The notes under the pieces are model-generated. The model was not told the DNA's origin. It worked only from the letters and a program-made list of their open reading frames with translations, and made no database searches. Position numbers and translations under genes: made by a program. From assembly GCF_051535235.1 (NCBI RefSeq), contig NZ_JBPPLZ010000001.1, positions 1 to 64,000 on the forward strand: a stretch of DNA of 64,000 nucleotides. Direction: 5' to 3'. Source of the DNA: Nitrobacter sp051535235. Its GTDB lineage: Bacteria > Pseudomonadota > Alphaproteobacteria > Rhizobiales > Xanthobacteraceae. This document shows positions 33,822 to 41,434 of the stretch, piece by piece (position 1 is the stretch's first letter; the number at the start of each line of letters is the position of its first letter).

Positions 33822-34859
33822 TCAAACGCGAAACAAGCCGCGATGCCCGAATAACGGAGCATTCGTTTCCAAGGCGACGTCGGGTGCCGTGTGCATGTGC
33901 TCAAGCCGCTGGACGTTCTTGATCGAACCCATGATCAGCGGAACGCGCTGATGGAGGGTGCGGGGGACGAGGTCCAGAACGCGTTGACGGCCGGTGGTGG
34001 CGCCGCCGCCCGCCTGCTCGATGATGAATGCCATCGGGTGCGCCTCGTAAACCAGGCGCAGGCGGCCTTCTTCATAACCGTCCCGAGCGTCTCCGGGATA
34101 AAGGAAAATGCCGCCGCGAATGAGGATGCGGAAGGCTTCGGCGACCAGCGAACCGATCCAGCGCATGTTGAAATCCTTGCCGCCCATCCCGTCGGCGCCC
34201 ATCAGGCACTCGTCGATATAGGCGCGAACCGGCAGATCCCAGTGCCGCCTGTTCGAAGCGTTGATCGCGAATTCCGTTGCGTTCGGCGGAATCTGCACCG
34301 TCGATCCCGTGAGCTTGAACACCCGCTCCACGCGATCGAGCGTAAAGATGTCGACACCCTGGCCGAGGGTGAGGACGAGAGAGGTTTGCGGACCGTAGAC
34401 AACGAAGCCGGCCGCAAGCTGCGCGCTTCCCGGCTGCGCGAAGGCGGCGCTCGCATCGGACGGGGTCGGCATGATCGAAAAGATCGTGCCTACCGACATG
34501 TTCGTGTTGATGTTCGACGATCCGTCCAGCGGATCGAACGCGACACTGATCGGCGCGCCCGGATTCAAAATCTCCAGTTCCGCCATTTCTTCCGAAGCCA
34601 GCACTGCGACCGGCAGAGCGCCGAGGGCTTCGCGGATGATTTGATCGGCGCGAACATCGAGATCCTTCTGAACATCCCCGTCGGTGTTGCGTCCTTGCGC
34701 CTTCCCGGTGATCCCCGCCAACGCACCGCGGCACGTCAGATCGGAAATATCGATTGCAGCTTGCGCAAGCGCAGCGACCGCTTCCTTCACTGCCCGGCGA
34801 AGCGGATCCGATCCTCCTTCACCGTCCATCCTTTGCTGCAGTGTTAGCTCTTGGCTCAT
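33822..34859 (-). CDS. cbbF: Class I fructose-1,6-bisphosphatase (CbbF)
   Basis: 345 residues. It hydrolyses fructose-1,6-bisphosphate, and in autotrophs often sedoheptulose-1,7-bisphosphate too, in the regeneration of ribulose bisphosphate. The metal-binding active-site segment FDPLDGSSNINTNMSVGT is present, with LASEEMAE before it and GGIFLYPGD plus EAHPMAFIIEQAGG in the C-terminal half. First gene of the minus-strand cbbF-cbbP-cbbA group, divergent from cbbR, sharing a 129-base regulatory region. Confidence 0.96.
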   Translation of the reverse strand: MSQELTLQQRMDGEGGSDPLRRAVKEAVAALAQAAIDISDLTCRGALAGITGKAQGRNTDGDVQKDLDVRADQIIREALGALPVAVLASEEMAELEILNPGAPISVAFDPLDGSSNINTNMSVGTIFSIMPTPSDASAAFAQPGSAQLAAGFVVYGPQTSLVLTLGQGVDIFTLDRVERVFKLTGSTVQIPPNATEFAINASNRRHWDLPVRAYIDECLMGADGMGGKDFNMRWIGSLVAEAFRILIRGGIFLYPGDARDGYEEGRLRLVYEAHPMAFIIEQAGGGATTGRQRVLDLVPRTLHQRVPLIMGSIKNVQRLEHMHTAPDVALETNAPLFGHRGLFRV

Positions 34860-34953
34860 TCAGTTTCCCCTTCGGCCGCAATGTCCAAACAGCCGATCTG
34901 CCGCTTTCCAGAGCATTGCGAGACATTGACTCGTGGCATGTAATAAGTACAAT

Positions 34954-34972
34954 TTCAATATCCTTCATTGAA
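34954..34972. promoter_or_regulatory. Candidate CbbR operator
   Basis: TTCAAT-N7-ATTGAA, a perfect 6-bp inverted repeat in the cbbF-cbbR gap, also readable as TCA-N7-TCA and T-N11-A, which fit the published TNA-N7/8-TNA and LysR-type consensus. It ends 16 bases before the cbbR start codon and lies about 95 bases upstream of the cbbF start, so it could serve autorepression and activation. A neighbouring TGTA-N5-TACA at 34939-34951 may be a second half of the site. Confidence 0.65.
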
Positions 34973-34988
34973 CCAAAATTCTTCTTAT

Positions 34989-35945
34989 ATGATCTCGAAG
35001 CTTCGCGACGTCACCATTCGGCAGCTTCGTGCTTTGGCATCGGTTGCGGCTGGAGGAAGCGTCACTGCAGCCGCAAACAAGCTTCATTTGACTCAACCTG
35101 CAGTCACGCTGCAATTGCGGAACCTGCAACAGCTCTGCGGACTGCCTCTGCTTCAGCGCACCAGCGACGGCATGGTGCTCACGGCGGCAGGACAAGAACT
35201 GTACACGCTTTTCGAGCGTGTCGAAGCTGCGATCGAAAGCTGCGCGACCTCGCTCGACATGATAGCCGGTCGGACCGGGGGACGCATATCGATCGGCGCG
35301 GTCAGCACGGCAAAATACTTTGTCCCCTTTGCGATTTCCGCCTTCTCGAAGCTCCATCCAGGGATGGACATCAGCCTGACGATTGTCAATCGCCAGGAGA
35401 TACGTCAGGCCTTGCGCGGCTACACGCTCGATTTTGCAATCATGGGCCACCCGCCTCCAGACATCGAACTGGATACCCATCTGATCGGCGACCATCCGCA
35501 TGTTGTTATCGCGCCGAAAGAACACCGGCTTGCCAACGCGTCCGGACTTGCGGCGGTCGATCTGGCGCAGGAAACCTTCGTCTCCCGCGAGCCGGGCTCC
35601 GGCACGAGATTCCTGATGGAGCAGTTTTTCGAGAACAATAATCTTGAACCTCAGATCGGCATGGAGATGAGCAGCAACGAGACCATCAAGCAGGCGGTCA
35701 TTGCCGGTCTCGGGATTGCTTTCATCTCGGCGCATACGGTGGCGGTCGAACTCAGGGAAGGCCGGATGATCACGCTTGATGTCGCCGGTCTTCCGATTGT
35801 GCGGCAATGGTTCGTCGTCAGGAGGAAAGACAAGGTCCTGCTTCCTCCGGCTCAGGAAATGCTCGACTTTCTGGTCGTCAACGGCAAGCAGTTCCTGCCG
35901 CAAGCGCCCAGTGCCACCGATCGGCCCGACCCGAAGCGCAGGTGA
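34989..35945 (+). CDS. cbbR: LysR-type regulator CbbR
   Basis: 318 residues from ATG 34989. N-terminal winged helix-turn-helix (about 6-65) with the LysR pattern TIRQLRALASVAAGGSVTAA and LTQPAVTLQLRNLQ, then a periplasmic-binding-like effector domain. The divergent position against cbbF-cbbP is the classic CbbR arrangement; CbbR activates Calvin-cycle operons and responds to metabolites such as NADPH or RuBP. The alternative ATG at 34968 lies next to the operator and is less likely. Confidence 0.93.
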   Translation: MISKLRDVTIRQLRALASVAAGGSVTAAANKLHLTQPAVTLQLRNLQQLCGLPLLQRTSDGMVLTAAGQELYTLFERVEAAIESCATSLDMIAGRTGGRISIGAVSTAKYFVPFAISAFSKLHPGMDISLTIVNRQEIRQALRGYTLDFAIMGHPPPDIELDTHLIGDHPHVVIAPKEHRLANASGLAAVDLAQETFVSREPGSGTRFLMEQFFENNNLEPQIGMEMSSNETIKQAVIAGLGIAFISAHTVAVELREGRMITLDVAGLPIVRQWFVVRRKDKVLLPPAQEMLDFLVVNGKQFLPQAPSATDRPDPKRR

Positions 35946-36031
35946 AGCGGACATCTGGCGACGTGACCGGCGAATTCGCCGCGCGCTGCGTTGCGCGGCC
36001 GAGGCATCGAAACTATAAGTCATTGAAATAA

Positions 36032-36108
36032 TGGTCGGAGTGGCAGGATTTGAACCTGCGACCCCTGCGTCCCGAACGCAGTGCTCTACCGGGCTGAGCC
36101 ACACTCCG
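36032..36108 (-). tRNA. tRNA-Pro (CGG)
   Basis: Minus-strand cloverleaf starting CGGAGTGTGGCTCAG with 3' arm CACTCCG, discriminator A and an encoded CCA (36032-36034). The anticodon stem CTGCG/CGCAG closes the loop TTCGGGA, giving anticodon CGG. The T-arm has GGTTCAAATCC. All stems pair. Confidence 0.95.
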
Positions 36109-36175
36109 ACAAGACGCGGCTTATAGCCTCGGGTTTCGCGCACCGCAAGAAGCTGGATCGAGAACTGAAATTCCC

Positions 36176-37162
36176 ATGCCCGTGGAGCTGACAACGCAGA
36201 TCAGACCGGCCGGCGCAACCGCGACGTCAGAAGCCGCCCGGACGCTCCGCGACGGCGGCCTGGTCGCGTTCCCGACCGAGACGGTCTACGGGCTCGGCGC
36301 CGATGCCGCCAACGCGGAAGCGGTCGCGCGGCTCTACCGCGCCAAGGGCAGGCCCGCCTTCAATCCGCTGATCGTCCATGTCGGCGATCTCAAAGCCGCA
36401 CAACGGATCGGCTGTTTCGATGCCACGGCCGTTGCGCTCGCCGCCGCGTTCTGGCCGGGCCCGCTGACGCTGGTGCTGCCGAAGGCTTCGCGCTGCCCGG
36501 TGGCTAGACTTGCCACCGCGAGCCTCGACACCATCGCAATCCGCATTCCCGCCCACCCGGTGGCGCGCGACATCCTGCGCGAGTTCGGTGGCGCGGTGGT
36601 GGCGCCCTCCGCCAACCTGTCCGGCCATGTCTCGCCTACGACAGCGGCCCATGTACAAAGCGACCTTTCGGGCCGGATCGACCTGATCGTCGACGGGGGG
36701 CCGGTCGAGGTCGGCGTCGAATCCGCCATCGTCGGCTGTTTCGCGTCCCCGACATTGCTGCGTCCCGGCGGGATTCCGCGCGACGAGATCGAGCGCGTGC
36801 TCGGCAGCCCTCTGGCGCAGCTCGATTCCGGCGCGATCGAGGGACGACCGCCGGCGTCCGGGATGCTGGCCTCGCACTACGCACCGCGCGCCAGGGTCCG
36901 CCTCGATGCCACCAGCCTTTCACGCGGCGAGGCGCTGCTGGCCTTCGGTCCGGCCGCTCTCGCGGGCAGCGAGACCGCGACTGCGGTGAGGAACCTGTCC
37001 GAGCGCGGCGATCTCACGGAGGCCGCCGCCAATCTTTTCGGCTATCTTCGCGCCCTCGACGCCAGCGGCGCGCGGACCATCGCGGTAATGCCCGTCCCCG
37101 ACCATGGACTCGGGGAAGCCATCAACGACCGGCTGCGCCGCGCCGCCGCACCGCAAGGCTAA
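36176..37162 (+). CDS. Threonylcarbamoyl-AMP synthase, Sua5 type
   Basis: 328 residues. It makes threonylcarbamoyl-AMP from threonine, bicarbonate and ATP, the first step toward t6A37 in tRNAs. The YrdC domain shows VAFPTETVYGLGADA, the KGRPAFNPLIVHV basic site and PSANLSGHVSPTTA. A C-terminal Sua5 extension follows with the linker motif ASGMLASHYAPRARV, distinguishing it from short TsaC. Interestingly the window also holds trmO, which modifies the same nucleotide. The gene follows tRNA-Pro on the opposite strand. Confidence 0.92.
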   Translation: MPVELTTQIRPAGATATSEAARTLRDGGLVAFPTETVYGLGADAANAEAVARLYRAKGRPAFNPLIVHVGDLKAAQRIGCFDATAVALAAAFWPGPLTLVLPKASRCPVARLATASLDTIAIRIPAHPVARDILREFGGAVVAPSANLSGHVSPTTAAHVQSDLSGRIDLIVDGGPVEVGVESAIVGCFASPTLLRPGGIPRDEIERVLGSPLAQLDSGAIEGRPPASGMLASHYAPRARVRLDATSLSRGEALLAFGPAALAGSETATAVRNLSERGDLTEAAANLFGYLRALDASGARTIAVMPVPDHGLGEAINDRLRRAAAPQG

Positions 37163-37260
37163 AGCCTTTCCGCTTCTGATGGAATCAGAAGCGGGGCTCT
37201 ATGTTTTGTTTTGACGCGTTTTCTTTACGCGAACCGGTAGCCACTTCGCTCGAAAACGCT
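37163..37260 (-). repeat. Dispersed intergenic element, reverse copy
   Basis: Starts right after the preceding stop codon. Perfect 11-bp stem CCGCTTCTGAT/ATCAGAAGCGG (37170-37180 and 37184-37194), then TGTTTTGTTTTGACGCG, TTTACGCGAACCGGTAGCC and CACTTCGCTCGAAAACGCT. The CTCGGG stem is absent. The T-rich stretch after the stem could make it a terminator. Confidence 0.8.
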
Positions 37261-37302
37261 CTAATGGGCACATCGTCCAATACATCGGACACCTGACGCG
37301 CC

Positions 37303-38739
37303 ATGACCATCACTCCGCCAAGATCCGCATTGCCGCCGCTGTCACCCGATCTGATCGCGCGCTTTGCATCGATCGTCGGCGACAAATATGCGGTGACCGA
37401 CACCGACGAACTGGCGTCCTACCTCACCGAGCAGCGCAACCTGTTTCACGGCCGCTCTCCGCTGGTGCTGCGTCCGGCATCGACGGCGGAGGTGTCCGCG
37501 ATCTGCAGGCTGGCGACCGAGCACAGGATCGCAATGGTGCCGCAGGGCGGCAATACCGGCCTTGTCGGCGGACAGACGCCGCACCATGGCGAGGTGGTGG
37601 TCTCGACCCGGCGGATGGATAAAATCCGCGAGATCGACACCGCCTCCAACACCATGACGGTCGAGGCCGGCGCGGTGCTGCAGACCGTCCAGCAGCGCGC
37701 CAGCGAGGTCGACCGCCTGTTTCCGCTGTCGCTCGGCGCGGAAGGAAGCTGCACCATCGGCGGCAATCTCTCGACCAATGCGGGCGGCACCGGCGCGCTG
37801 GCCTTCGGCGTGGCGCGCGACATGGCGCTCGGCCTCGAGGTGGTGCTCGCCGACGGGCGCATCCTCAACGGTCTGTCAAAGCTGAAAAAGGACAATACCG
37901 GCTACGACCTGCGCAACCTGTTCATCGGCGCCGAAGGCACGCTCGGCATCGTCACCGCCGCGGTCCTGAAGCTGTTTCCGCGACCGCGCGCGGTGGCGAC
38001 CGCTTTCGTCGGCCTGACTTCGCCGGCCGATGCCTTGGGACTGCTGGCCATTTCGCAAGCCGAAGCCGCCGGCGGTCTGACCAGCTTCGAACTGCTTGCC
38101 GAGATCTGCGTCGACATCTGCGTCAGGCATGGCCCTGACATCCGCGATCCGCTCGGCAAGCGCCATCCCTGGTACGTGTTGATGGAAATCTCGTCGTCGC
38201 GCGACGACGCGGCCGCGACCCTTGAAGCCATTCTAGGGCGGGGCATGGCGGATGGAACCATCAAGGATGCGGCGATCGCGGCCAGTCTCCAGCAGCGCGC
38301 GGCGCTGTGGAAACTGCGCGAGGTGATCCCGATGGCGCAGAAGCCGGAGGGCGGCTCGATCAAGCATGACATCTCGGTGCCTGTCGCGGCCGTGCCCGCC
38401 TTCATCGCCGAGGCGGATGCCGCCGTGGTGAAACTAATCCCCGGCGCGCGCCCGGTCGCCTTCGGCCATCTCGGCGACGGCAACATCCACTACAACGTCA
38501 GCCAGCCGGTGACCGGAACGACGGCGCAGGAATTTCTCGGTCGCTGGCACGAGGTCAATGCCGTGGTCTTCGCCATCGCGCTGCGGATGGGCGGCTCGAT
38601 CTCCGCCGAGCACGGCATCGGCGTGCTGAAGCGCGACGACCTGCCCCGCGTGAAGGACAAGACGGCAATCGAATTGATGCGCGGCATCAAGGCGCTGCTC
38701 GATCCGCTCGGCATCATGAATCCGGGCAAGGTGCTGTGA
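37303..38739 (+). CDS. GlcD/D-2-hydroxyacid dehydrogenase-like FAD oxidase
   Basis: 478 residues of the FAD-binding type 4 (VAO) family. The FAD site is visible as VPQGGNTGLVGGQTP and LSLGAEGSCTIGGNLSTNAGGT, and the C-terminal FAD-linked oxidase domain contains HLGDGNIHYN and SAEHGIGVLKR. Family members oxidise D-lactate, glycolate or D-2-hydroxyglutarate; the length and the HGIGVLKR end fit the D-2-hydroxyglutarate/D-lactate dehydrogenase branch. Substrate cannot be fixed from sequence. No glcE or glcF follows, so it is a single-subunit type. Confidence 0.88.
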   Translation: MTITPPRSALPPLSPDLIARFASIVGDKYAVTDTDELASYLTEQRNLFHGRSPLVLRPASTAEVSAICRLATEHRIAMVPQGGNTGLVGGQTPHHGEVVVSTRRMDKIREIDTASNTMTVEAGAVLQTVQQRASEVDRLFPLSLGAEGSCTIGGNLSTNAGGTGALAFGVARDMALGLEVVLADGRILNGLSKLKKDNTGYDLRNLFIGAEGTLGIVTAAVLKLFPRPRAVATAFVGLTSPADALGLLAISQAEAAGGLTSFELLAEICVDICVRHGPDIRDPLGKRHPWYVLMEISSSRDDAAATLEAILGRGMADGTIKDAAIAASLQQRAALWKLREVIPMAQKPEGGSIKHDISVPVAAVPAFIAEADAAVVKLIPGARPVAFGHLGDGNIHYNVSQPVTGTTAQEFLGRWHEVNAVVFAIALRMGGSISAEHGIGVLKRDDLPRVKDKTAIELMRGIKALLDPLGIMNPGKVL

Positions 38740-38782
38740 GCGCCTGCGCGAGCCGGCGCGCGCGAGGCCCCATGGTCGCACA

Positions 38783-39550
38783 TCAAAACAGCGAACCCTG
38801 GCCGTCATCGCCGGAGACGGCGGGCGCAGCTTTGCGAACCGCGGCTGGCTTCATCGCCTTCGTCGCCTCGGCCTCCGCCTGCTCCGCCGAGATCGGCAGC
38901 ATCAGTTGATCGTCGTCGTTGGCGACGCGGTTCACGCGGGTCGAGACTTCATGCCAGACGAATTCGCCGTCGTCCGCTGTGCGCAGCAGCGGCGCGGCCT
39001 CTTGGGCATCAGCAACGTCGCCGTCGAGCCAGCGTGCATAATCCGCAGGCGCGATCGTCACCGGCACCCGCGGATGCAGGGCAGCGAGTTCGCCATGCGA
39101 TGCCGTTGTGACGATGGCCACCGTATCGAGTTCCTCGCCGTTCGGCCCGGCCCAGGTCTCGGAAAGCCCTGCGAAGGCGATCAATCCGCCGTTGCGCGGC
39201 CGGATGAAGAGCGGCCGCTTGCGTCCCTCCGATTGATGCCATTCGTAATATCCGTCGGCCGGAAGCAGGCAGCGCCGCCGTTTCATTGCGTTTTTGAAAG
39301 CCGGCTTGTCCCGCACGGTCTCGGCGCGGGCGTTGATGAGAAGCGCGAACTGCCGAGGGTCCTTGACCCAGACCGGAATCAGGCCCCATCGCATCAGGCG
39401 AAAATGCCGGCCGCCGTTCGCGAGGATAACAACAGGGATCGGTTGAGTCGGCGCAATATTATACCGGGGCGGAAAATTCGGCTGTTCGGCGTAGCCAAAA
39501 GCCTGACGCATCGCCTCCGGCGGCGACAGGATGACGTAGCGTCCACACAT
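38783..39550 (-). CDS. SRAP/HMCES-type DNA abasic-site protein (YedK)
   Basis: 255 residues from ATG 39550, giving the obligatory N-terminal MCGRY whose Cys2 forms the thiazolidine crosslink to abasic sites in single-stranded DNA. Further hallmarks: RYNIAPTQPIPVV, RWGLIPVWVKD, NARAETVRDKPAFKNAMKRRRCLLPADGYYEW, and the SHGELAALHPRVPVTI (conserved His/Arg) segment. SRAP proteins shield abasic sites during replication. Upstream ATG at 39562 would bury the Cys and is rejected. Confidence 0.93.
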   Translation of the reverse strand: MCGRYVILSPPEAMRQAFGYAEQPNFPPRYNIAPTQPIPVVILANGGRHFRLMRWGLIPVWVKDPRQFALLINARAETVRDKPAFKNAMKRRRCLLPADGYYEWHQSEGRKRPLFIRPRNGGLIAFAGLSETWAGPNGEELDTVAIVTTASHGELAALHPRVPVTIAPADYARWLDGDVADAQEAAPLLRTADDGEFVWHEVSTRVNRVANDDDQLMLPISAEQAEAEATKAMKPAAVRKAAPAVSGDDGQGSLF

Positions 39551-39613
39551 TTCCTCATCCAAACAGGTGCGACATTCAGTCCGTTTTAATCCCGGTGTCT
39601 AACACTGCAACCA

Positions 39614-40123
39614 ATGACAATGGCGTCCAGCAAACCATCCCTCCTTCCAGTTGCGAAGCAGACCGATCCGAACGGATCCGGTCGGGAAGCCGAGTTGTCG
39701 GCCGCCAACATCAACCCGCGAACCGGTCTTGCGACCGACTATCTCAATCATTTCAACGAAGCCATCATGCTGCTCGAAATGATCCCCGACATGCCGGACT
39801 GCGCCGCGGACTTCATGGAATGGCAGCCCCTGAGCTATCCGGAGCATTTCATGGCCTCGAACTTCAAGGCTCGCGATCTCGCGATCGAGGCTTATGAACA
39901 GGCCGACCCTGACATTCGCGCCAGATTCGACAACGTGACCGGCGATATGACGACCATCCTGACCGCCGTGGCGTCGGCGATGAAAGGCGTCCGCCAGGAC
40001 AAGACCCGCGCGGTCCTCGCCATTCAGGCCACGGGCTGGGTCAAGCCGCTGGTCACGCTGGCCGGCGGCATCATCAATGGAGAGCGGGGCGAAACCGACG
40101 TCGATTACATCATGAACCACTGA
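39614..40123 (+). CDS. Conserved hypothetical protein coupled to a NUDIX gene
   Basis: 169 residues, soluble and helical, with a disordered N-terminus and a core beginning NPRTGLATDYLNHFNEAIMLLEMIPDMPDC and continuing through YPEHFMASNFKARDLAIEAYE. No family name is recalled, but the composition is clearly protein-like and it resembles uncharacterised proteins of this bacterial family. Its stop codon TGA shares one base with the NUDIX start (TGATG), so the two are cotranslated. ATG 39620 is another possible start. Confidence 0.75.
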   Translation: MTMASSKPSLLPVAKQTDPNGSGREAELSAANINPRTGLATDYLNHFNEAIMLLEMIPDMPDCAADFMEWQPLSYPEHFMASNFKARDLAIEAYEQADPDIRARFDNVTGDMTTILTAVASAMKGVRQDKTRAVLAIQATGWVKPLVTLAGGIINGERGETDVDYIMNH

Positions 40124-40548
40124 TGCCGTCGCCCGAGCCTTTCCAGACTCCCCGGCTCGCCGTCAGCGCCGCGATCTTTCGCGACGGCAGGGTTTTGCTG
40201 GTGCGGCGTGCCCGGCCGCCCGGCAAGGGTTTGCATTCGCTGCCCGGCGGCCGCGTCGAATTCGGTGAAACCATGGCCCACGCGCTGCATCGCGAGGTGG
40301 CGGAAGAAGTCGGACTGAGGATCGAGATCGTCGGTCCCGCGGGCTGGCGCGAGGTGATCTCGGCCGAACCCGGCCACGGGCATTTCGTGGTGATGGCGTT
40401 CGCGGCGCGCTGGCTCGACGGTGAGCCCGTCTTAAGCGACGAACTCGACGGCTTCAGTTGGCTGGCCCCGGACCTGCCGGACGATCTGCAGGTCACCGAG
40501 GGGCTGCAAGACATCATCGAGTCGGCGCGGCGGCTCGTCGGAGTCTAG
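40123..40548 (+). CDS. NUDIX hydrolase
   Basis: 141 residues with a complete NUDIX box, GGRVEFGETMAHALHREVAEEVG (reads G-x5-E-x7-REV-x-EE-x-G) at about 43-65. It hydrolyses nucleoside diphosphates linked to another group. An ADP-ribose or nucleotide-sugar-type substrate is possible, but motif evidence does not fix it. Translation is coupled to the upstream hypothetical gene by a one-base stop/start overlap. Confidence 0.88.
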   Translation: MPSPEPFQTPRLAVSAAIFRDGRVLLVRRARPPGKGLHSLPGGRVEFGETMAHALHREVAEEVGLRIEIVGPAGWREVISAEPGHGHFVVMAFAARWLDGEPVLSDELDGFSWLAPDLPDDLQVTEGLQDIIESARRLVGV

Positions 40549-40636
40549 ATCGCGGAGGTGAATGCCCGCGGTGAACCGCCCGGCCTTGCTTCCATCGCAT
40601 CGAAAAGGCATATCACGACGGAGCCGGACCCCCTTG

Positions 40637-41014
40637 ATGCGCAAATCGGTTTTTGCCGTTGTTGTTCTGACCGCGATCTGTAGCGCGTTGCCCGCGCGCG
40701 GGCAGGAAGGGGCTGCGCCGTTCGATGCCGACCTGCAGCGGCTGGCCGAGATCCTCGGCACGCTGCACTATCTGCGAGGCATTTGCGGCGCCCATGAGGG
40801 CGCCAAATGGCGCAATGAAATGCAGGCTCTGATCGACGCCGAAACGCCATCCGGCGAGCGCCGCGCCAGGATGATCGCGGGCTTCAACCGCGGCTATAAC
40901 GGGTTCCAGCAAACCTACAGGGTATGCACTCCGGCAGCCAATGTCGCGATCCGCCGCTATATCGAGGAAGGCGCGAAGATTGCCCGCGATCTGACCGCCA
41001 GATACGCAAACTGA
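40637..41014 (+). CDS. TIGR02301 family secreted protein
   Basis: 125 residues from ATG 40637: a signal peptide (KSVFAVVVLTAICSALPARG), then a domain with LQRLAEILGTLHYLRGICG and the two-Cys pattern (GICGAHEG and YRVCTPAAN). This matches TIGR02301, a periplasmic family of unknown function in alphaproteobacteria. The longer frame from 40562 adds a non-conserved Arg-rich leader. Follows the NUDIX gene by about 90 bases on the same strand. Confidence 0.8.
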   Translation: MRKSVFAVVVLTAICSALPARGQEGAAPFDADLQRLAEILGTLHYLRGICGAHEGAKWRNEMQALIDAETPSGERRARMIAGFNRGYNGFQQTYRVCTPAANVAIRRYIEEGAKIARDLTARYAN

Positions 41015-41151
41015 TTTCCCGGGATCGTTTCGGCGTCAAAATAGACCCAGCGCGTTAACCTTTCTTAAAGAACCGGCTGTCCGGAACGGATTCGCATGCT
41101 AAACCAAGGCCGTTGTTAAGGGGTTCCTTTCGTCAGACGACCGGATTTTTC

Positions 41152-41418
41152 ATGCGCCCGCCATTTACCTTCAGCCCGGCCTGCGATTCGCTGCCCGATC
41201 AGGAGCAGAAACAGGCCGCTCTGAGTTACCTCAACGAAGCGTGGGCCGAGGCACGGCACGACGGCGTCGACGGCGATTGTCTGGCGCAGGCCAGCCTGTT
41301 CGCGGCCTTCGCGGAACTCGTCAGCACTTATGGAGAGGACGCGGTGGCGAACTTCGTCGAAGGTCTCGCAGGCCGCATCCGCAACGGCGAATTCTCGATC
41401 GGCCTCGCGAAGCAGTAG
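41152..41418 (+). CDS. Conserved hypothetical protein, 88 aa
   Basis: Soluble small protein starting MRPPFTFSPACDSLPDQEQK. Two helical stretches, AALSYLNEAWAEARHDGVDG and CLAQASLFAAFAELVSTYGE, suggest a compact helical fold. No catalytic motif, signal or membrane segment. Such short proteins are conserved in the family without known role. Convergent on the dihydroorotase-like gene, only 16 bases away. Confidence 0.65.
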   Translation: MRPPFTFSPACDSLPDQEQKQAALSYLNEAWAEARHDGVDGDCLAQASLFAAFAELVSTYGEDAVANFVEGLAGRIRNGEFSIGLAKQ

Positions 41419-41434
41419 TTGGTTCCAGCCCTCG

